A DNA stretch of 64,000 nucleotides from Streptomyces sp. A 4/2 (GTDB lineage: Bacteria; Actinomycetota; Actinomycetes; Streptomycetales; Streptomycetaceae). The notes under the pieces were generated by a model that worked only from the letters and a program-made list of their open reading frames with translations, ran no database searches and was not told the DNA's origin. Position numbers and translations under genes: made by a program. The DNA is taken from contig NZ_CALNVW010000010.1 in NCBI RefSeq assembly GCF_940670765.1, positions 389,152-453,151 on the forward strand. Reading direction: 5' to 3'. How positions within the stretch are numbered: the first letter of the stretch is position 1; the number at the start of each line of letters is the position of its first letter. Positions 31,872-40,516 of the stretch are shown one piece after another.

Positions 31872-33132
31872 CCCGGGACAGGGCGCCGCGGAGGAGCGGT
31901 GTCAGCCGGTTCTCGACATAGCGGTTGAGCAGCCAGGCCAGCCCCAGCATCGACAGTACGGTGAGGACGAGCGTCGCGTACGAGGGGATGCCCAGGTGAC
32001 GGTGGAGCACCCCCACCACCACCCAGCCCAGGTGTTCGTGCACCAGGTAGAAGGGGTACGTGAGCGCTCCCGCGACCGTCAGCCAGCGCCAGTCCGCCCA
32101 GCGGAAGTACCCCAGGGCGATGGCGCCGACCAGGACGAAGCCCAGCGTCACGATCGCGATGATCACGGACGTGTGCCGGTACGAGAAGAACGCGGGGTCG
32201 GCCCGGTGCCACAGCCCGGTGACCGCGTAGTGCTGGCCGATCGCCCAGCTGACGCCGACCACGCCCCAGGCGATGACGTCCCGCCGGTCGCGGTGCAGCA
32301 GGTAGAGGCCGACACCGCCGATGAAGAACGGGGCGTACTCGGGCATCAGGACGGTGGACAGCAGCGGCTGGTGCACCGCGTCGGTGATCGCGGCGGCGAG
32401 GGTCCATACCCCGCAGAAGATCAGTACGCGTTGCCGGTTCGCGCCCGGCAGCACCACGAAGAGCGCGAAGAGGGCGTAGAACCGCAGCTCGGCCCAGAGC
32501 GTCCAGCACACCCCGAGCACCCGGTCGGCGCCGATCGGCTGCTGGAGCATGGTGAGGTTCACCAGTGCGTCGCTCGGAGAGACGGTCTCGTACACGACCC
32601 AGGGCAGCGCGAAGGTCGCCGTGACGAGGACGATCGCCGCCCAGTACGCCGGGTAGAGCCGTGAGACGCGCGAGGCGAAGAAGGAGCGCAGCGGTCTGCC
32701 CCAGCCGCTCATGCAGATCACGAAGCCGCTGATGACGAAGAAGATCTGCACGCCGAGACAGCCGTAGGCGAACCACTCGGAGAGCGTGGGGAACTGGTGA
32801 CGTGGTGAGCCGCCCCAGGCCCGGCTGATCTCGCCGCCCCGGCCGCCGTAGTGGTACGCGGCGACCATCAGGGCGGCGACCAGCCGCAGGCCGTCGAGCG
32901 CCCGCAGCCGCCCGCCCGTGCGCGGCGGCCGGCCGGCGGGGGCCGCCGGGGCCGCCGCCGGTACCGGCAGCACGGGCGGCATCGGCGTCCCGGCCCCGGC
33001 GGCGAGGCTGCCGGGAACGGGGGTGCCGTGACCAGTGGCACCAGGACCAAGGGTGCTATCGGGACCGGTCCCGGAACCAGATCCAGGGCCGGCCCCCGGA
33101 CCGGTCTGCGGGGGTGCGGGCGTGGAGGTCAT
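31846..33132 (-). CDS. Acyltransferase 3 family membrane protein (OafA-like)
   Basis: A 428-residue membrane acyltransferase. A Pro/Gly/Ala-rich tail of about 75 residues leads to LRALDGLRLVAALMVAAYHYGG, where the conserved R/D-G-x-R and the following histidine mark the family; GVQIFFVISGFVICMSGWG is the second hallmark. About ten transmembrane helices follow. It probably O-acylates a cell-surface glycan. The ATG at 33132 overlaps the upstream glycosyltransferase stop by 4 bases, so it belongs to the nonulosonic acid glycopolymer operon. Confidence 0.85.
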   Translation of the reverse strand: MTSTPAPPQTGPGAGPGSGSGTGPDSTLGPGATGHGTPVPGSLAAGAGTPMPPVLPVPAAAPAAPAGRPPRTGGRLRALDGLRLVAALMVAAYHYGGRGGEISRAWGGSPRHQFPTLSEWFAYGCLGVQIFFVISGFVICMSGWGRPLRSFFASRVSRLYPAYWAAIVLVTATFALPWVVYETVSPSDALVNLTMLQQPIGADRVLGVCWTLWAELRFYALFALFVVLPGANRQRVLIFCGVWTLAAAITDAVHQPLLSTVLMPEYAPFFIGGVGLYLLHRDRRDVIAWGVVGVSWAIGQHYAVTGLWHRADPAFFSYRHTSVIIAIVTLGFVLVGAIALGYFRWADWRWLTVAGALTYPFYLVHEHLGWVVVGVLHRHLGIPSYATLVLTVLSMLGLAWLLNRYVENRLTPLLRGALSRVIAPASPR

Positions 33133-34493
33133 CCGAGGGCAACTCTCTTGAGGGAACGGGCCCGCCGGGCCACTCGCCGTACCGTCGCGTTGCGCGGGAT
33201 GAACGCCAGCTGCGACGGCACCCCGCCCGGCAGCCCCAGTACCGTCAGCCTGCGCCGCTTGAAGTAGCGCCAGGTGTGTTCGGTCAGGTGCCGGGCGAGA
33301 TACGCCTCCGCCGCCGGACGCAGGTCCGGCCGCAGCAGCGGCTGCATCGCGAAGCCCACGGCCGCGACGAGTCCCGGCAGGTCGTCGGCCGGCGCGGACT
33401 CCGGGTCCTCCAGGTCGGGCAGCAGCGCGTCGACGACGGTCACCGGGACGCGGTTGCTGTTCTGGTACGGGGCCAGCCGGTTCAGCAGCAGCTCCGTACC
33501 GGTCCGGGCGACCGGGATGCCGTAGAACGCGCTCGCCGTCAGCAGCGCGGTGGAGAAGCAGCCCACCACCAGTGCGGGACGCATCCGCTCGTACAGCGTC
33601 TCGGCGAGCAACGGCGTGTCCACGACGGTCAGTTCGACGTCCAGCCGGTCCGCCTCCCGCTCCAGCAGCCGGGACCAGCGGGCCGGGGCCGTCGGGTGGG
33701 GCTTGAAGACGACCGTACGGTGACCGCGCGCGACCGCGCCGCGCAGCATCCGCACATGGAGGTCCTCCTCCTGCTGCGGGGTGAGGATCTCCAGCGCAGA
33801 GAGGTACTGGCCGAGCAGCAGCGCCGGAGGTTCGGCGCACTCGGGCAACTCCGTTGCCGAACCGGCCAGTTCACCGAGCACCTTCAGGAAGGCGGCGTCC
33901 GGCACGATCTCCGGCTCCACCCCGAACTCCGCGAGCAGCAGCGGCTTCAGGTCCGGCACCAGGTCCAGGTGGAGGAGCCTGCGCACCCGGGTGCCGATCA
34001 GCGGATCGATCTTGTTGCGGGTCGGCCCGTACGACATCAGCCCGTCCGCGTACACCGTCACCGGCGCGTCCTGGAAGAGCAGGGCGAGCGCCTGCGCCGG
34101 GTTGACCTGGATGGACTCGACCGCCAGCTCGACCCGGTCGTCACCGAGCTCCCAGAGCAGCCTCAACTGCCGCTCCCACAGCGGGATGTCGTCGGGGCGG
34201 GGCGACCAGCCGCCCGGATGGAGCGGGGCGATGGTGTCGTTCCAGGACAGCACCCCGTCGAACCGGTCGCGCAGTTGCTCGAAGCCCGGCATCGTGTCGA
34301 GCGCGGGCGTGGTCTCCGGGATCGCCGCGTTGTTGCTGACCAGCAGCAGCCGCCGGTCCGCTCCGTCGAAGCAGCCGCTGTCGATCGCGGCGGCGACGGT
34401 GGCGGCTCCGTACAGCGTGGACACGTAGAAGATCTGCGTCGTCCGCGCGCCGGGCAGTGCGGGGAACACCGAGGTCGAGGCGGGGCGCGTCAT
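33129..34493 (-). CDS. Polysialyltransferase-like glycosyltransferase
   Basis: A 454-residue cytosolic protein of the alpha-2,8-polysialyltransferase family. Supporting segments are TTQIFYVSTLYGAATVAAAIDSG, VTVYADGLMSYGPTRNKI, the RTVVFKPHPTAP (H-P motif typical of sialyl and capsule transferases) and LVVGCFSTALLTASAFYGI (S-x-x-A-L-x-x-A loop). With CMP-nonulosonate synthetase and NeuB encoded nearby, the donor is probably a CMP-activated Kdn or sialic-type sugar. It overlaps the GT2 stop and the acyltransferase start by 4 bases each. Confidence 0.75.
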   Translation of the reverse strand: MTRPASTSVFPALPGARTTQIFYVSTLYGAATVAAAIDSGCFDGADRRLLLVSNNAAIPETTPALDTMPGFEQLRDRFDGVLSWNDTIAPLHPGGWSPRPDDIPLWERQLRLLWELGDDRVELAVESIQVNPAQALALLFQDAPVTVYADGLMSYGPTRNKIDPLIGTRVRRLLHLDLVPDLKPLLLAEFGVEPEIVPDAAFLKVLGELAGSATELPECAEPPALLLGQYLSALEILTPQQEEDLHVRMLRGAVARGHRTVVFKPHPTAPARWSRLLEREADRLDVELTVVDTPLLAETLYERMRPALVVGCFSTALLTASAFYGIPVARTGTELLLNRLAPYQNSNRVPVTVVDALLPDLEDPESAPADDLPGLVAAVGFAMQPLLRPDLRPAAEAYLARHLTEHTWRYFKRRRLTVLGLPGGVPSQLAFIPRNATVRRVARRARSLKRVALG

Positions 34494-35473
34494 GCCGCGA
34501 CCTCCGCCGTCAGCGCGGCCGGGCGGCGGCGCAGCCTGCGCAGCCGGGACGCACGCGGGGTGTCCATCGAGTCGAGCGCGTCGGTCAGCAGATCCTGCGG
34601 CATGCGCTTCAGCGCGGCGGCGCTCAGCGTCCGCAATTTACGTGCCACGGCCGGTTCGAACCTTTCGATGGAACCCAAGTGGTGCGAAATGATCGCGCAA
34701 TAGGTGCGGACGGCTTTGGGAAGGAGAAGATCGGCATCCGGGTCCTTCGCGGTGTCGTCGAGAACCTGGTCGAAAGCGCGGATGAAATCGAGCTGGCGTA
34801 CGTCGCCGATCTGCGTCAGGGACGAAGCGACCCCACGCCGGTAGAAGATTCCCAGCAGACCGAGCACGGCGAACGATTCCGCCTCGCGGTGCAGCCGCCA
34901 GATCCACGGGCGGTCCTCGGCGGTGCGCAGCCCGTCCGTGAAGTGCAGCAGCCCGCGGTCCAGGAGCCTGCGGTGGTACATGCCGGCCCAGGCGAACGCG
35001 TAGTCGACGGGCGTGGACCGGTCGGCGGGCAGGATCACGTCACGCGGATTCAGCACCTCGCCGCGCCTGCCGTACGGGACCCGCTGGACCGCGCGGGCGC
35101 TGCCCGTGCACTGCACATGGTCGGTACGGACGAAGTCGCATCCCAATCCCTCCATGGCGGCGAGCAGGTGGGCGTAGTACCCGGGGGCGAGCCAGTCGTC
35201 GCCGTCGAGGAAGGTGATGTATTCGCCGCGCGCGGCGTCCAGCCCGGTGTTGCGGGCGGTGGCGAGTCCTCCGTTCTTGGGGTGTCTCAGCAGGACCGCC
35301 CCCGGAAGCTCGCGCTCCGCACGTTCGAGGATCTCCGGGGTCCCGTCCGTCGAACAGTCGTCGACGAGCAGGAACTCGAAGTCGTCGCGTGCGTTCGCGC
35401 GCAGACTTCTGAGGGTGTCGGGGGCGTATGTCTGCACGTTGAAGAACGGCACGATGACGGAGAGCTTAACCAC
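34490..35473 (-). CDS. Glycosyltransferase family 2
   Basis: A 327-residue GT-A enzyme. The GTG at 35473 gives MVKLSVIVPFFNVQTYAPDTLRSL, the standard GT2 start. EFLLVDDCSTDGTPEILE and the D-G-D of YITFLDGDDWLAPGYY mark the nucleotide-sugar and metal site. The C-terminal part (TAEDRPWIWRLHREAESFAVLG) is typical of cell-wall polymer transferases, with E-D-R-x-W as the likely catalytic motif. It is the first gene of a three-gene minus-strand operon, facing the DUF6716 operon. Confidence 0.88.
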   Translation of the reverse strand: MVKLSVIVPFFNVQTYAPDTLRSLRANARDDFEFLLVDDCSTDGTPEILERAERELPGAVLLRHPKNGGLATARNTGLDAARGEYITFLDGDDWLAPGYYAHLLAAMEGLGCDFVRTDHVQCTGSARAVQRVPYGRRGEVLNPRDVILPADRSTPVDYAFAWAGMYHRRLLDRGLLHFTDGLRTAEDRPWIWRLHREAESFAVLGLLGIFYRRGVASSLTQIGDVRQLDFIRAFDQVLDDTAKDPDADLLLPKAVRTYCAIISHHLGSIERFEPAVARKLRTLSAAALKRMPQDLLTDALDSMDTPRASRLRRLRRRPAALTAEVAA

Positions 35474-35660
35474 CCGCGTGACGCTAAGAGGCTCCCCGGC
35501 ATTCGGCCTGAAGCCCGGTGATATGGCGGGTGAACTGAATATGGCGGAACAGTGAACCGGGCGGCGGGCCGGGCTCATTCTCTCTCCGTCGGCCCGCTGT
35601 TAACCGTTTGTTGCTGTTGAGTTGGGCCGCCGAACCGAATGCCTTTCTACCTTCGTCGTT
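35474..35660. promoter_or_regulatory. Divergent promoter region of the glycopolymer cluster
   Basis: 187 bases between two divergent glycosyltransferase operons. It is noticeably more AT-rich around 35590-35660 (GTTAACCGTTTGTTGCTGTTGAG). Both promoters must lie here; no regulator gene is adjacent. Confidence 0.5.
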
Positions 35661-36968
35661 GTGCCAGCAAGTACCAGCGATGTTCTCCGCGTTGCCGTGA
35701 TCGCCGATTCCGACACCCGTTGGAAATGGGGCGCGCTCACCGCACGCCGCCTCTCCACCGGGGAGGCCCACCTCAGCGGCTTCCTGCTGCGCGGCCGGGC
35801 CACGCCCACCCCGCGCCAGCTCGCCGAGGTCGGGGCCGGGGTGACCACGGCAGAGGTACGTGAGGTCACCGGGGCCGAATTCCTCCGGGCCGTCGAGCAG
35901 GGCTCCCCCCAGGGAAGCTACGACGTGGTCGTCCTGGCGCTCGTCGGCGGGGCGGTCCAGGCGATGCTGCACGGACTGGCCACGCTCGGCCGCCGGCCCG
36001 TCGTCGTCACCGGCTATGTCGGCGTCGTCTACGAGAAGCTCGCCGACGGTCTGCTGCTGCGGCACGGCGCCGATGTCGTACTCGCCAACTCCCGCCACGA
36101 CGCGGAGCGTTTCCGCGCGGTGTACGAGGGGGTGGGCGCCGACGCGTCCGCGGTGACCGAGGCCGCGCTGCCCTTCCTCGGCGGCACGCCCTACAGCGGC
36201 GACCGGCGGGACGTCCGGACGGTGGTCTTCGCCGCGCAGCCCTCCGTACCCGAGTCGCGCGAAGGCCGTACGTACCTGCTGCGCCGCCTCGTCGAGCACG
36301 CCCGGCTGCACCCAGGCCGCGAGGTGCAGCTGAAGCTCCGCTCCAAGCCGGGCGAGCACACCACGCACATCGAGGAACTGCCCTACCAGAAACTGGCCGA
36401 GCGGATTCCGGGCGGTCTGCCGTCCAACTTCCGCCTGGTGTACGGCCACATGGGCGAGGTGCTGGACCGCACCGACCTGCTGGTCACGGTCTCGTCGACC
36501 GCCGCCCTGGAGTCCCTGCACCGCCGGATTCCCACCGTGATCCTCACCGACCTCGGCATCCGGGAAGCGCTCGGCAACCACCACTTCATCGGCTCCGGCT
36601 GCCTGGCCTCCTGGGACCAACTGGACGCCGGTGACTGCCCGGAGGCCGACCCGGCGTGGCTGGCCCGGCAGGGCGTGGCAGCCGACGGTTCGTACGCGAC
36701 GGCCTTCGACGCCGTACGCGAACGGGTCGCCCGCCTCGTCGCCGACCGGGACCGGCTCCCGCCGCTCGCCCCCTACTACACCCACGCCACCGCGCCCGGA
36801 TACCTCCCCGGCATCCTCGCGCGCTACCGCCTCGATGCCGCGCCGGTCGCCGAAGTCGGCGGTGTACGCCGGGTGGTGCGCGACGCCGTACGCGACGCGG
36901 CCCGCGGGGCGTACCGCCACGGCGTACAGCGCGTGGCCCCTGTCATCCGCCGCATGGGAGAACTGTGA
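35661..36968 (+). CDS. DUF6716 putative glycosyltransferase
   Basis: A 435-residue GT-B-like protein. It has VLRVAVIADSDTRWKWGALTA at the N-terminus, YDVVVLALVGGAVQAMLHGL, a central RPVVVTGYVGVVYEKLADGLLLRHGADVVLANSRHDAERF, and a C-terminal VQLKLRSKPGEHTTHIEELPY followed by LLVTVSSTAALESLHRRIPTVILTDLG, which resembles the nucleotide-binding loop of capsule transferases. The GTG at 35661 is chosen because the conserved region begins soon after; its ribosome site is weak. It overlaps the next gene by one base (TGATG). Confidence 0.75.
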   Translation: MPASTSDVLRVAVIADSDTRWKWGALTARRLSTGEAHLSGFLLRGRATPTPRQLAEVGAGVTTAEVREVTGAEFLRAVEQGSPQGSYDVVVLALVGGAVQAMLHGLATLGRRPVVVTGYVGVVYEKLADGLLLRHGADVVLANSRHDAERFRAVYEGVGADASAVTEAALPFLGGTPYSGDRRDVRTVVFAAQPSVPESREGRTYLLRRLVEHARLHPGREVQLKLRSKPGEHTTHIEELPYQKLAERIPGGLPSNFRLVYGHMGEVLDRTDLLVTVSSTAALESLHRRIPTVILTDLGIREALGNHHFIGSGCLASWDQLDAGDCPEADPAWLARQGVAADGSYATAFDAVRERVARLVADRDRLPPLAPYYTHATAPGYLPGILARYRLDAAPVAEVGGVRRVVRDAVRDAARGAYRHGVQRVAPVIRRMGEL

Positions 36969-38266
36969 TGCCCACCGAGACCGACCGGACCGACCGGACC
37001 GATGTAACCGACGGAACCGCGCCCGCCGCGACGCCCGCGCGGCCCGCGAAGGTGCTGGCCGTGATCCCGGCCCGGGGTGGGTCCAAGGGCGTACCTGCCA
37101 AGAACCTGGCCGTGATCGGCGGCGTCCCGCTCGTCGTCCGCGCCGTCCGGGCCTGCCTGGGCGCCCGCCTCGTCACCGATGTCGCCGTCTCCACCGACGA
37201 CGAGCGGATCGCGGCGGCGGCGCGCGAAGCGGGCGCCGATGTGGTGCTGCGCCCCGCCGAGATCGCCGGGGACACCGCGACCAGCGAGGCCGCGATCCTG
37301 CACGCGCTGGACGCCTACCCCGGTACCGACGTGGTGCTGCTCGTCCAGTGCACCAGCCCCTTCCTCACCAGCGAGGAGATCGACGGGGTCACGGCGGCGG
37401 TCGCCCACGACGGCGCCGACACCGCGCTGACCGTCGCCCCCTCGCACGGCTTCCTCTGGCGCGAGGGCGTGGAGACGACGGGCGGGAGCGCGGAGGAGGC
37501 CCGCAGCGGTACGGGAACGACCGGCGTCAATCACGACAAGGCGTCCCGCCCCCGCCGCCAGGACCGGCCCCAGGACTACCTGGAGACCGGAGCGGCGTAC
37601 GCGATGGACGCCGACGGTTTCCGCGCCGCCCGCCACCGCTTCTTCGGCCGCACCACCCTCGTCCGTACCGACCCGGCCCGCGTCCTGGAGATCGACGACC
37701 CGCACGACCTGGCCCGCGCCAGGGCCCTCGCGCCGCTCCTCGACACCCGTACGCTGCCCGGCCGCGACGACATCGACGCCGTGGTCCTGGACTTCGACGG
37801 CACCCAGACCGACGACCGGGTCCTCATCGACTCCGACGGCCGCGAACTGGTCGCCGTGCACCGGGGGGACGGCCTCGGCATCGCCGCCCTCCGCGACCGT
37901 ACGGACCTCAAGCTGCTGATCCTCTCCACCGAACAGAACCCGGTGGTGGCGGCCCGCGCCCGCAAACTGCGGCTGCCCGTGCTGCACGGCATCGACCGCA
38001 AGGACCTCGCACTCAAGCAGTGGTGCGACGAGCAGGGCGTCGCACCCGAGCGGGTGCTCTACGTCGGCAACGACGTGAACGACCTGCCGTGCTTCGACCT
38101 CGTCGGCTGGCCCGTCGCGGTCGCCCAGGCCCACGACGTCGTACGCGGCGCCGCCCGCGCGGTCACCACCACCCCCGGCGGCGAGGGCGCGATCCGCGAG
38201 ATCGCCGCCTGGCTGCTGGGCCCCGACCTCAACACTCCCCACACCCCCGACCCATCGGTCAAGTAA
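36968..38266 (+). CDS. neuA: CMP-nonulosonate synthetase fused to HAD phosphatase (NeuA-type)
   Basis: A 432-residue two-domain protein. After a 27-residue Thr/Asp-rich tail, the cytidylyltransferase domain shows KVLAVIPARGGSKGVPAKNLAVIGG, VAVSTDDERIAAAA and LLVQCTSPFL. It activates a nonulosonic acid with CTP. From about residue 265 a HAD-superfamily domain follows, with catalytic D275-F-D277-G-T and a late VLYVGNDVNDLPCF. This is the arrangement of KdsC-like domains and vertebrate CMAS. The HAD domain may dephosphorylate the 9-phosphate of Kdn/Neu5Ac before activation. Confidence 0.88.
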   Translation: MPTETDRTDRTDVTDGTAPAATPARPAKVLAVIPARGGSKGVPAKNLAVIGGVPLVVRAVRACLGARLVTDVAVSTDDERIAAAAREAGADVVLRPAEIAGDTATSEAAILHALDAYPGTDVVLLVQCTSPFLTSEEIDGVTAAVAHDGADTALTVAPSHGFLWREGVETTGGSAEEARSGTGTTGVNHDKASRPRRQDRPQDYLETGAAYAMDADGFRAARHRFFGRTTLVRTDPARVLEIDDPHDLARARALAPLLDTRTLPGRDDIDAVVLDFDGTQTDDRVLIDSDGRELVAVHRGDGLGIAALRDRTDLKLLILSTEQNPVVAARARKLRLPVLHGIDRKDLALKQWCDEQGVAPERVLYVGNDVNDLPCFDLVGWPVAVAQAHDVVRGAARAVTTTPGGEGAIREIAAWLLGPDLNTPHTPDPSVK

Positions 38267-38342
38267 CCCCCGAAGCCGAGCAACACCCCGCACCACACAT
38301 CGACATCACCCCAACTCGTCCGTCACGTAAGGAAGAACCCTC

Positions 38343-39266
38343 ATGAGCACCACCCGCCTCCGCACCCTCGGCACCAAGACCGCGGGCCCCGGCCACCCCG
38401 TCTACATCACCGGCGAGATCGGCATCAACCACAACGGTGAGCTGGACAACGCCCTCGCCCTGATCGACGCCGCCGCCGAAGCGGGCTGCGACGCGGTCAA
38501 GTTCCAGAAGCGCACCCCGGAGATCTGCACCCCGCGCGACCAGTGGGACATCGAGCGTGACACCCCCTGGGGCCGGATGACGTACATCGACTACCGCCAC
38601 CGCGTCGAGTTCGGCGAGGCCGAGTACCAGGCCATCTCCGAGCACTGCGCCAAGCGCGGCATCGACTGGTTCGCCTCCCCGTGGGACACCGAGGCCGTCG
38701 CGTTCCTGGAGAAGTTCGACGTACCGGCCCACAAGGTCGCGTCCGCCTCCCTCACCGACGACGAGCTGCTGCGCTCGCTGCGCGCCACCGGCCGTACGGT
38801 CATCCTCTCCACCGGCATGTCCACCCCGCGCCAGATCCGCCACGCGGTCGAGGTCCTGGGCAGCGACAACATCCTGCTCTGCCACGCCACTTCGACGTAC
38901 CCGGCGAAGGCCGAGGAGCTCAACCTCCGCGTCATCAACACCCTCCAGGCGGAGTTCCCGAACGTCCCGATCGGCTACAGCGGCCACGAGACCGGCCTCC
39001 AGACGACCCTCGCTGCCGTAGCGCTCGGCGCGGCCTTCGTCGAGCGCCACATCACCCTGGACCGCGCCATGTGGGGCTCCGACCAGGCGGCCTCCGTCGA
39101 GCCGCAGGGCCTCCAGCGCCTGGTGCGCGACATCCGCACCATCGAGGCCTCGCTGGGCGACGGCGTCAAGAAGGTCTACGACTCGGAGCTCGCCCCGATG
39201 AAGAAGCTGCGCCGGGTCGCCGGTGTCGTCGCCGAAGGCGCGGACCGCGAGCCCGCGTCCGTCTGA
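38343..39266 (+). CDS. neuB: NeuB-family nonulosonic acid synthase lacking the SAF domain
   Basis: A 307-residue enzyme condensing phosphoenolpyruvate with a hexose or hexosamine derivative to form a nine-carbon keto acid. The barrel is complete: YITGEIGINHNGELDNAL, AVKFQKRTPE, RGIDWFASPWD, VILSTGMSTPRQI, HATSTYPAK, IGYSGHETG and ERHITLDRAMWGSDQAAS. It ends at MKKLRRVAGVV, just where the C-terminal SAF domain of full-length NeuB (about 345 residues) would begin. AAGGAAG lies before the ATG. The 76-base gap after neuA has no promoter that I can identify. Confidence 0.9.
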   Translation: MSTTRLRTLGTKTAGPGHPVYITGEIGINHNGELDNALALIDAAAEAGCDAVKFQKRTPEICTPRDQWDIERDTPWGRMTYIDYRHRVEFGEAEYQAISEHCAKRGIDWFASPWDTEAVAFLEKFDVPAHKVASASLTDDELLRSLRATGRTVILSTGMSTPRQIRHAVEVLGSDNILLCHATSTYPAKAEELNLRVINTLQAEFPNVPIGYSGHETGLQTTLAAVALGAAFVERHITLDRAMWGSDQAASVEPQGLQRLVRDIRTIEASLGDGVKKVYDSELAPMKKLRRVAGVVAEGADREPASV

Positions 39267-39286
39267 CCAGCAGGAGACCCGCCACA

Positions 39287-40339
39287 GTGAAGAGCGCCCC
39301 CGCCACGCTCGCCTTCGTGGAGAGCCCCGTCCAGCTGCTGAACCTGCTGGAGTGGGCCCACACGGCGACCACGGACCTGACCGTGGTCGTCCTCTCACCG
39401 CTCGACCCCATGTCCCGGGGGCAACTCCGCCGGGTGGCTGAACTGGCCCGCGACGAAGGGGTCACGGTGCGGTGGGAGGAGGCGCGTGGCGGCGTGGCGG
39501 CGCCCTTCAAGACGATCGGCGGCCTCGCGCCGATGCTGCGCCGGGCCGACCGGATCGTCATCGGGGACCCGTTCTCCCGGTACGTACAACTCCTCCTCAC
39601 GATCACCGGCGCCCGCGATCTGACGGTGGTCGACGACGGCACGGCCACCATGGAGTTCATCGCCCAACTCGCCGCGAAGCAACCGCTGGTCCGCTGGCAC
39701 CGACGCGGCCGCCGCAGCCCCCGGGACCTGCTCTTCGCCCCGATGTCGTCGGCGGCCCGCCGCAGGCTGACCCCGTCGGGCAGCCGTACGGTCGAGGTGT
39801 TCAGCTCGATGCCGGTCCGGGACGCGCCGCCCGGACTGACCGTCACGGCCAACGACTTCGCCTGGACCCGGTCCCGCTTCGGCCCGCCGAGAATCACCCG
39901 TACCTCGGACCTGGTGGGCACCTCCCTGGTGGAGACGGGCGTGGTCGACTGCGACCGCTACATCGCGGCGGTCACCGCGCTGGCCCGCACCCACAACGTG
40001 ACGCGCTACTTCGCCCACCGCCGCGAGTCCACCGAGAAGCTCCACCGCCTGCACGCCGAGACGGGCCTGGAGATCGTCCGCCCCGACCTCCCCTTGGAAC
40101 TCATCGCCCGCAGGGGCCCCATCGGCCGCACGATCGTCAGTTTCCCGTCGACGGTGGTGCACACGCTCCCGCTGGCCCTGGCGGGCACGGAGGTACGCGT
40201 CGCGGTCTGCGACATCGACCCCAACTGGCTTACGGAGACGGCATCCCCGCGCGCACAGGGCTTCCTGGCGGGGGTGACGGGGACGGCCCGCGACGTGCAG
40301 CGGCTGGGACCGATGAACGCGGCGGCCGGGGGCGCGTGA
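39287..40339 (+). CDS. GT52/sialyltransferase-like glycosyltransferase
   Basis: A 350-residue GT-B-like protein. The GTG at 39287, 11 bases after GGAG, gives MKSAPATLAFVESPVQLLNLLEW. The segments FVESPVQLLNLLEW, RIVIGDPFSRYVQLLLTI, LTVVDDGTATMEFI, YFAHRRESTEKLHRLHAETGLEIVRPDLPLE and TIVSFPSTVVHTLPLALAG (S-F-P-S-T motif) resemble bacterial sialyl- and polysialyltransferases of GT52/GT38 type. It ends the operon with NeuA and NeuB and probably uses the CMP-sugar they make. Exact family assignment is uncertain. Confidence 0.7.
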   Translation: MKSAPATLAFVESPVQLLNLLEWAHTATTDLTVVVLSPLDPMSRGQLRRVAELARDEGVTVRWEEARGGVAAPFKTIGGLAPMLRRADRIVIGDPFSRYVQLLLTITGARDLTVVDDGTATMEFIAQLAAKQPLVRWHRRGRRSPRDLLFAPMSSAARRRLTPSGSRTVEVFSSMPVRDAPPGLTVTANDFAWTRSRFGPPRITRTSDLVGTSLVETGVVDCDRYIAAVTALARTHNVTRYFAHRRESTEKLHRLHAETGLEIVRPDLPLELIARRGPIGRTIVSFPSTVVHTLPLALAGTEVRVAVCDIDPNWLTETASPRAQGFLAGVTGTARDVQRLGPMNAAAGGA

Positions 40340-40516
40340 AGCAGATGTGTGCCCGCTGAGACTTGATGTGAATATTCAATTCCTGACGGGTGCACGACCT
40401 GCACATGACCTCCTCTTGATCAGGCCCATGCCCTGCCTTGGCCGGGCGGCTGGCAGGCTCCTTGATCGTTAGGTGTGGGGGCCAACTTGTTTGGCGTACA
40501 AGGGGTGGGGCAAGCC
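40340..40516. other. Intergenic region before LamG gene
   Basis: 177 bases. A relatively AT-rich TTGATGTGAATATTCAATTCC stretch lies at 40364-40384, containing GAATATTC, a short palindrome. No gene seen. Confidence 0.4.

Noticed and set aside
36631..38346. 571-codon plus-strand frame across the DUF6716 and neuA genes
   Set aside because: Out-of-frame shadow, almost wholly Arg/Pro/Ala, without ribosome site or domain.
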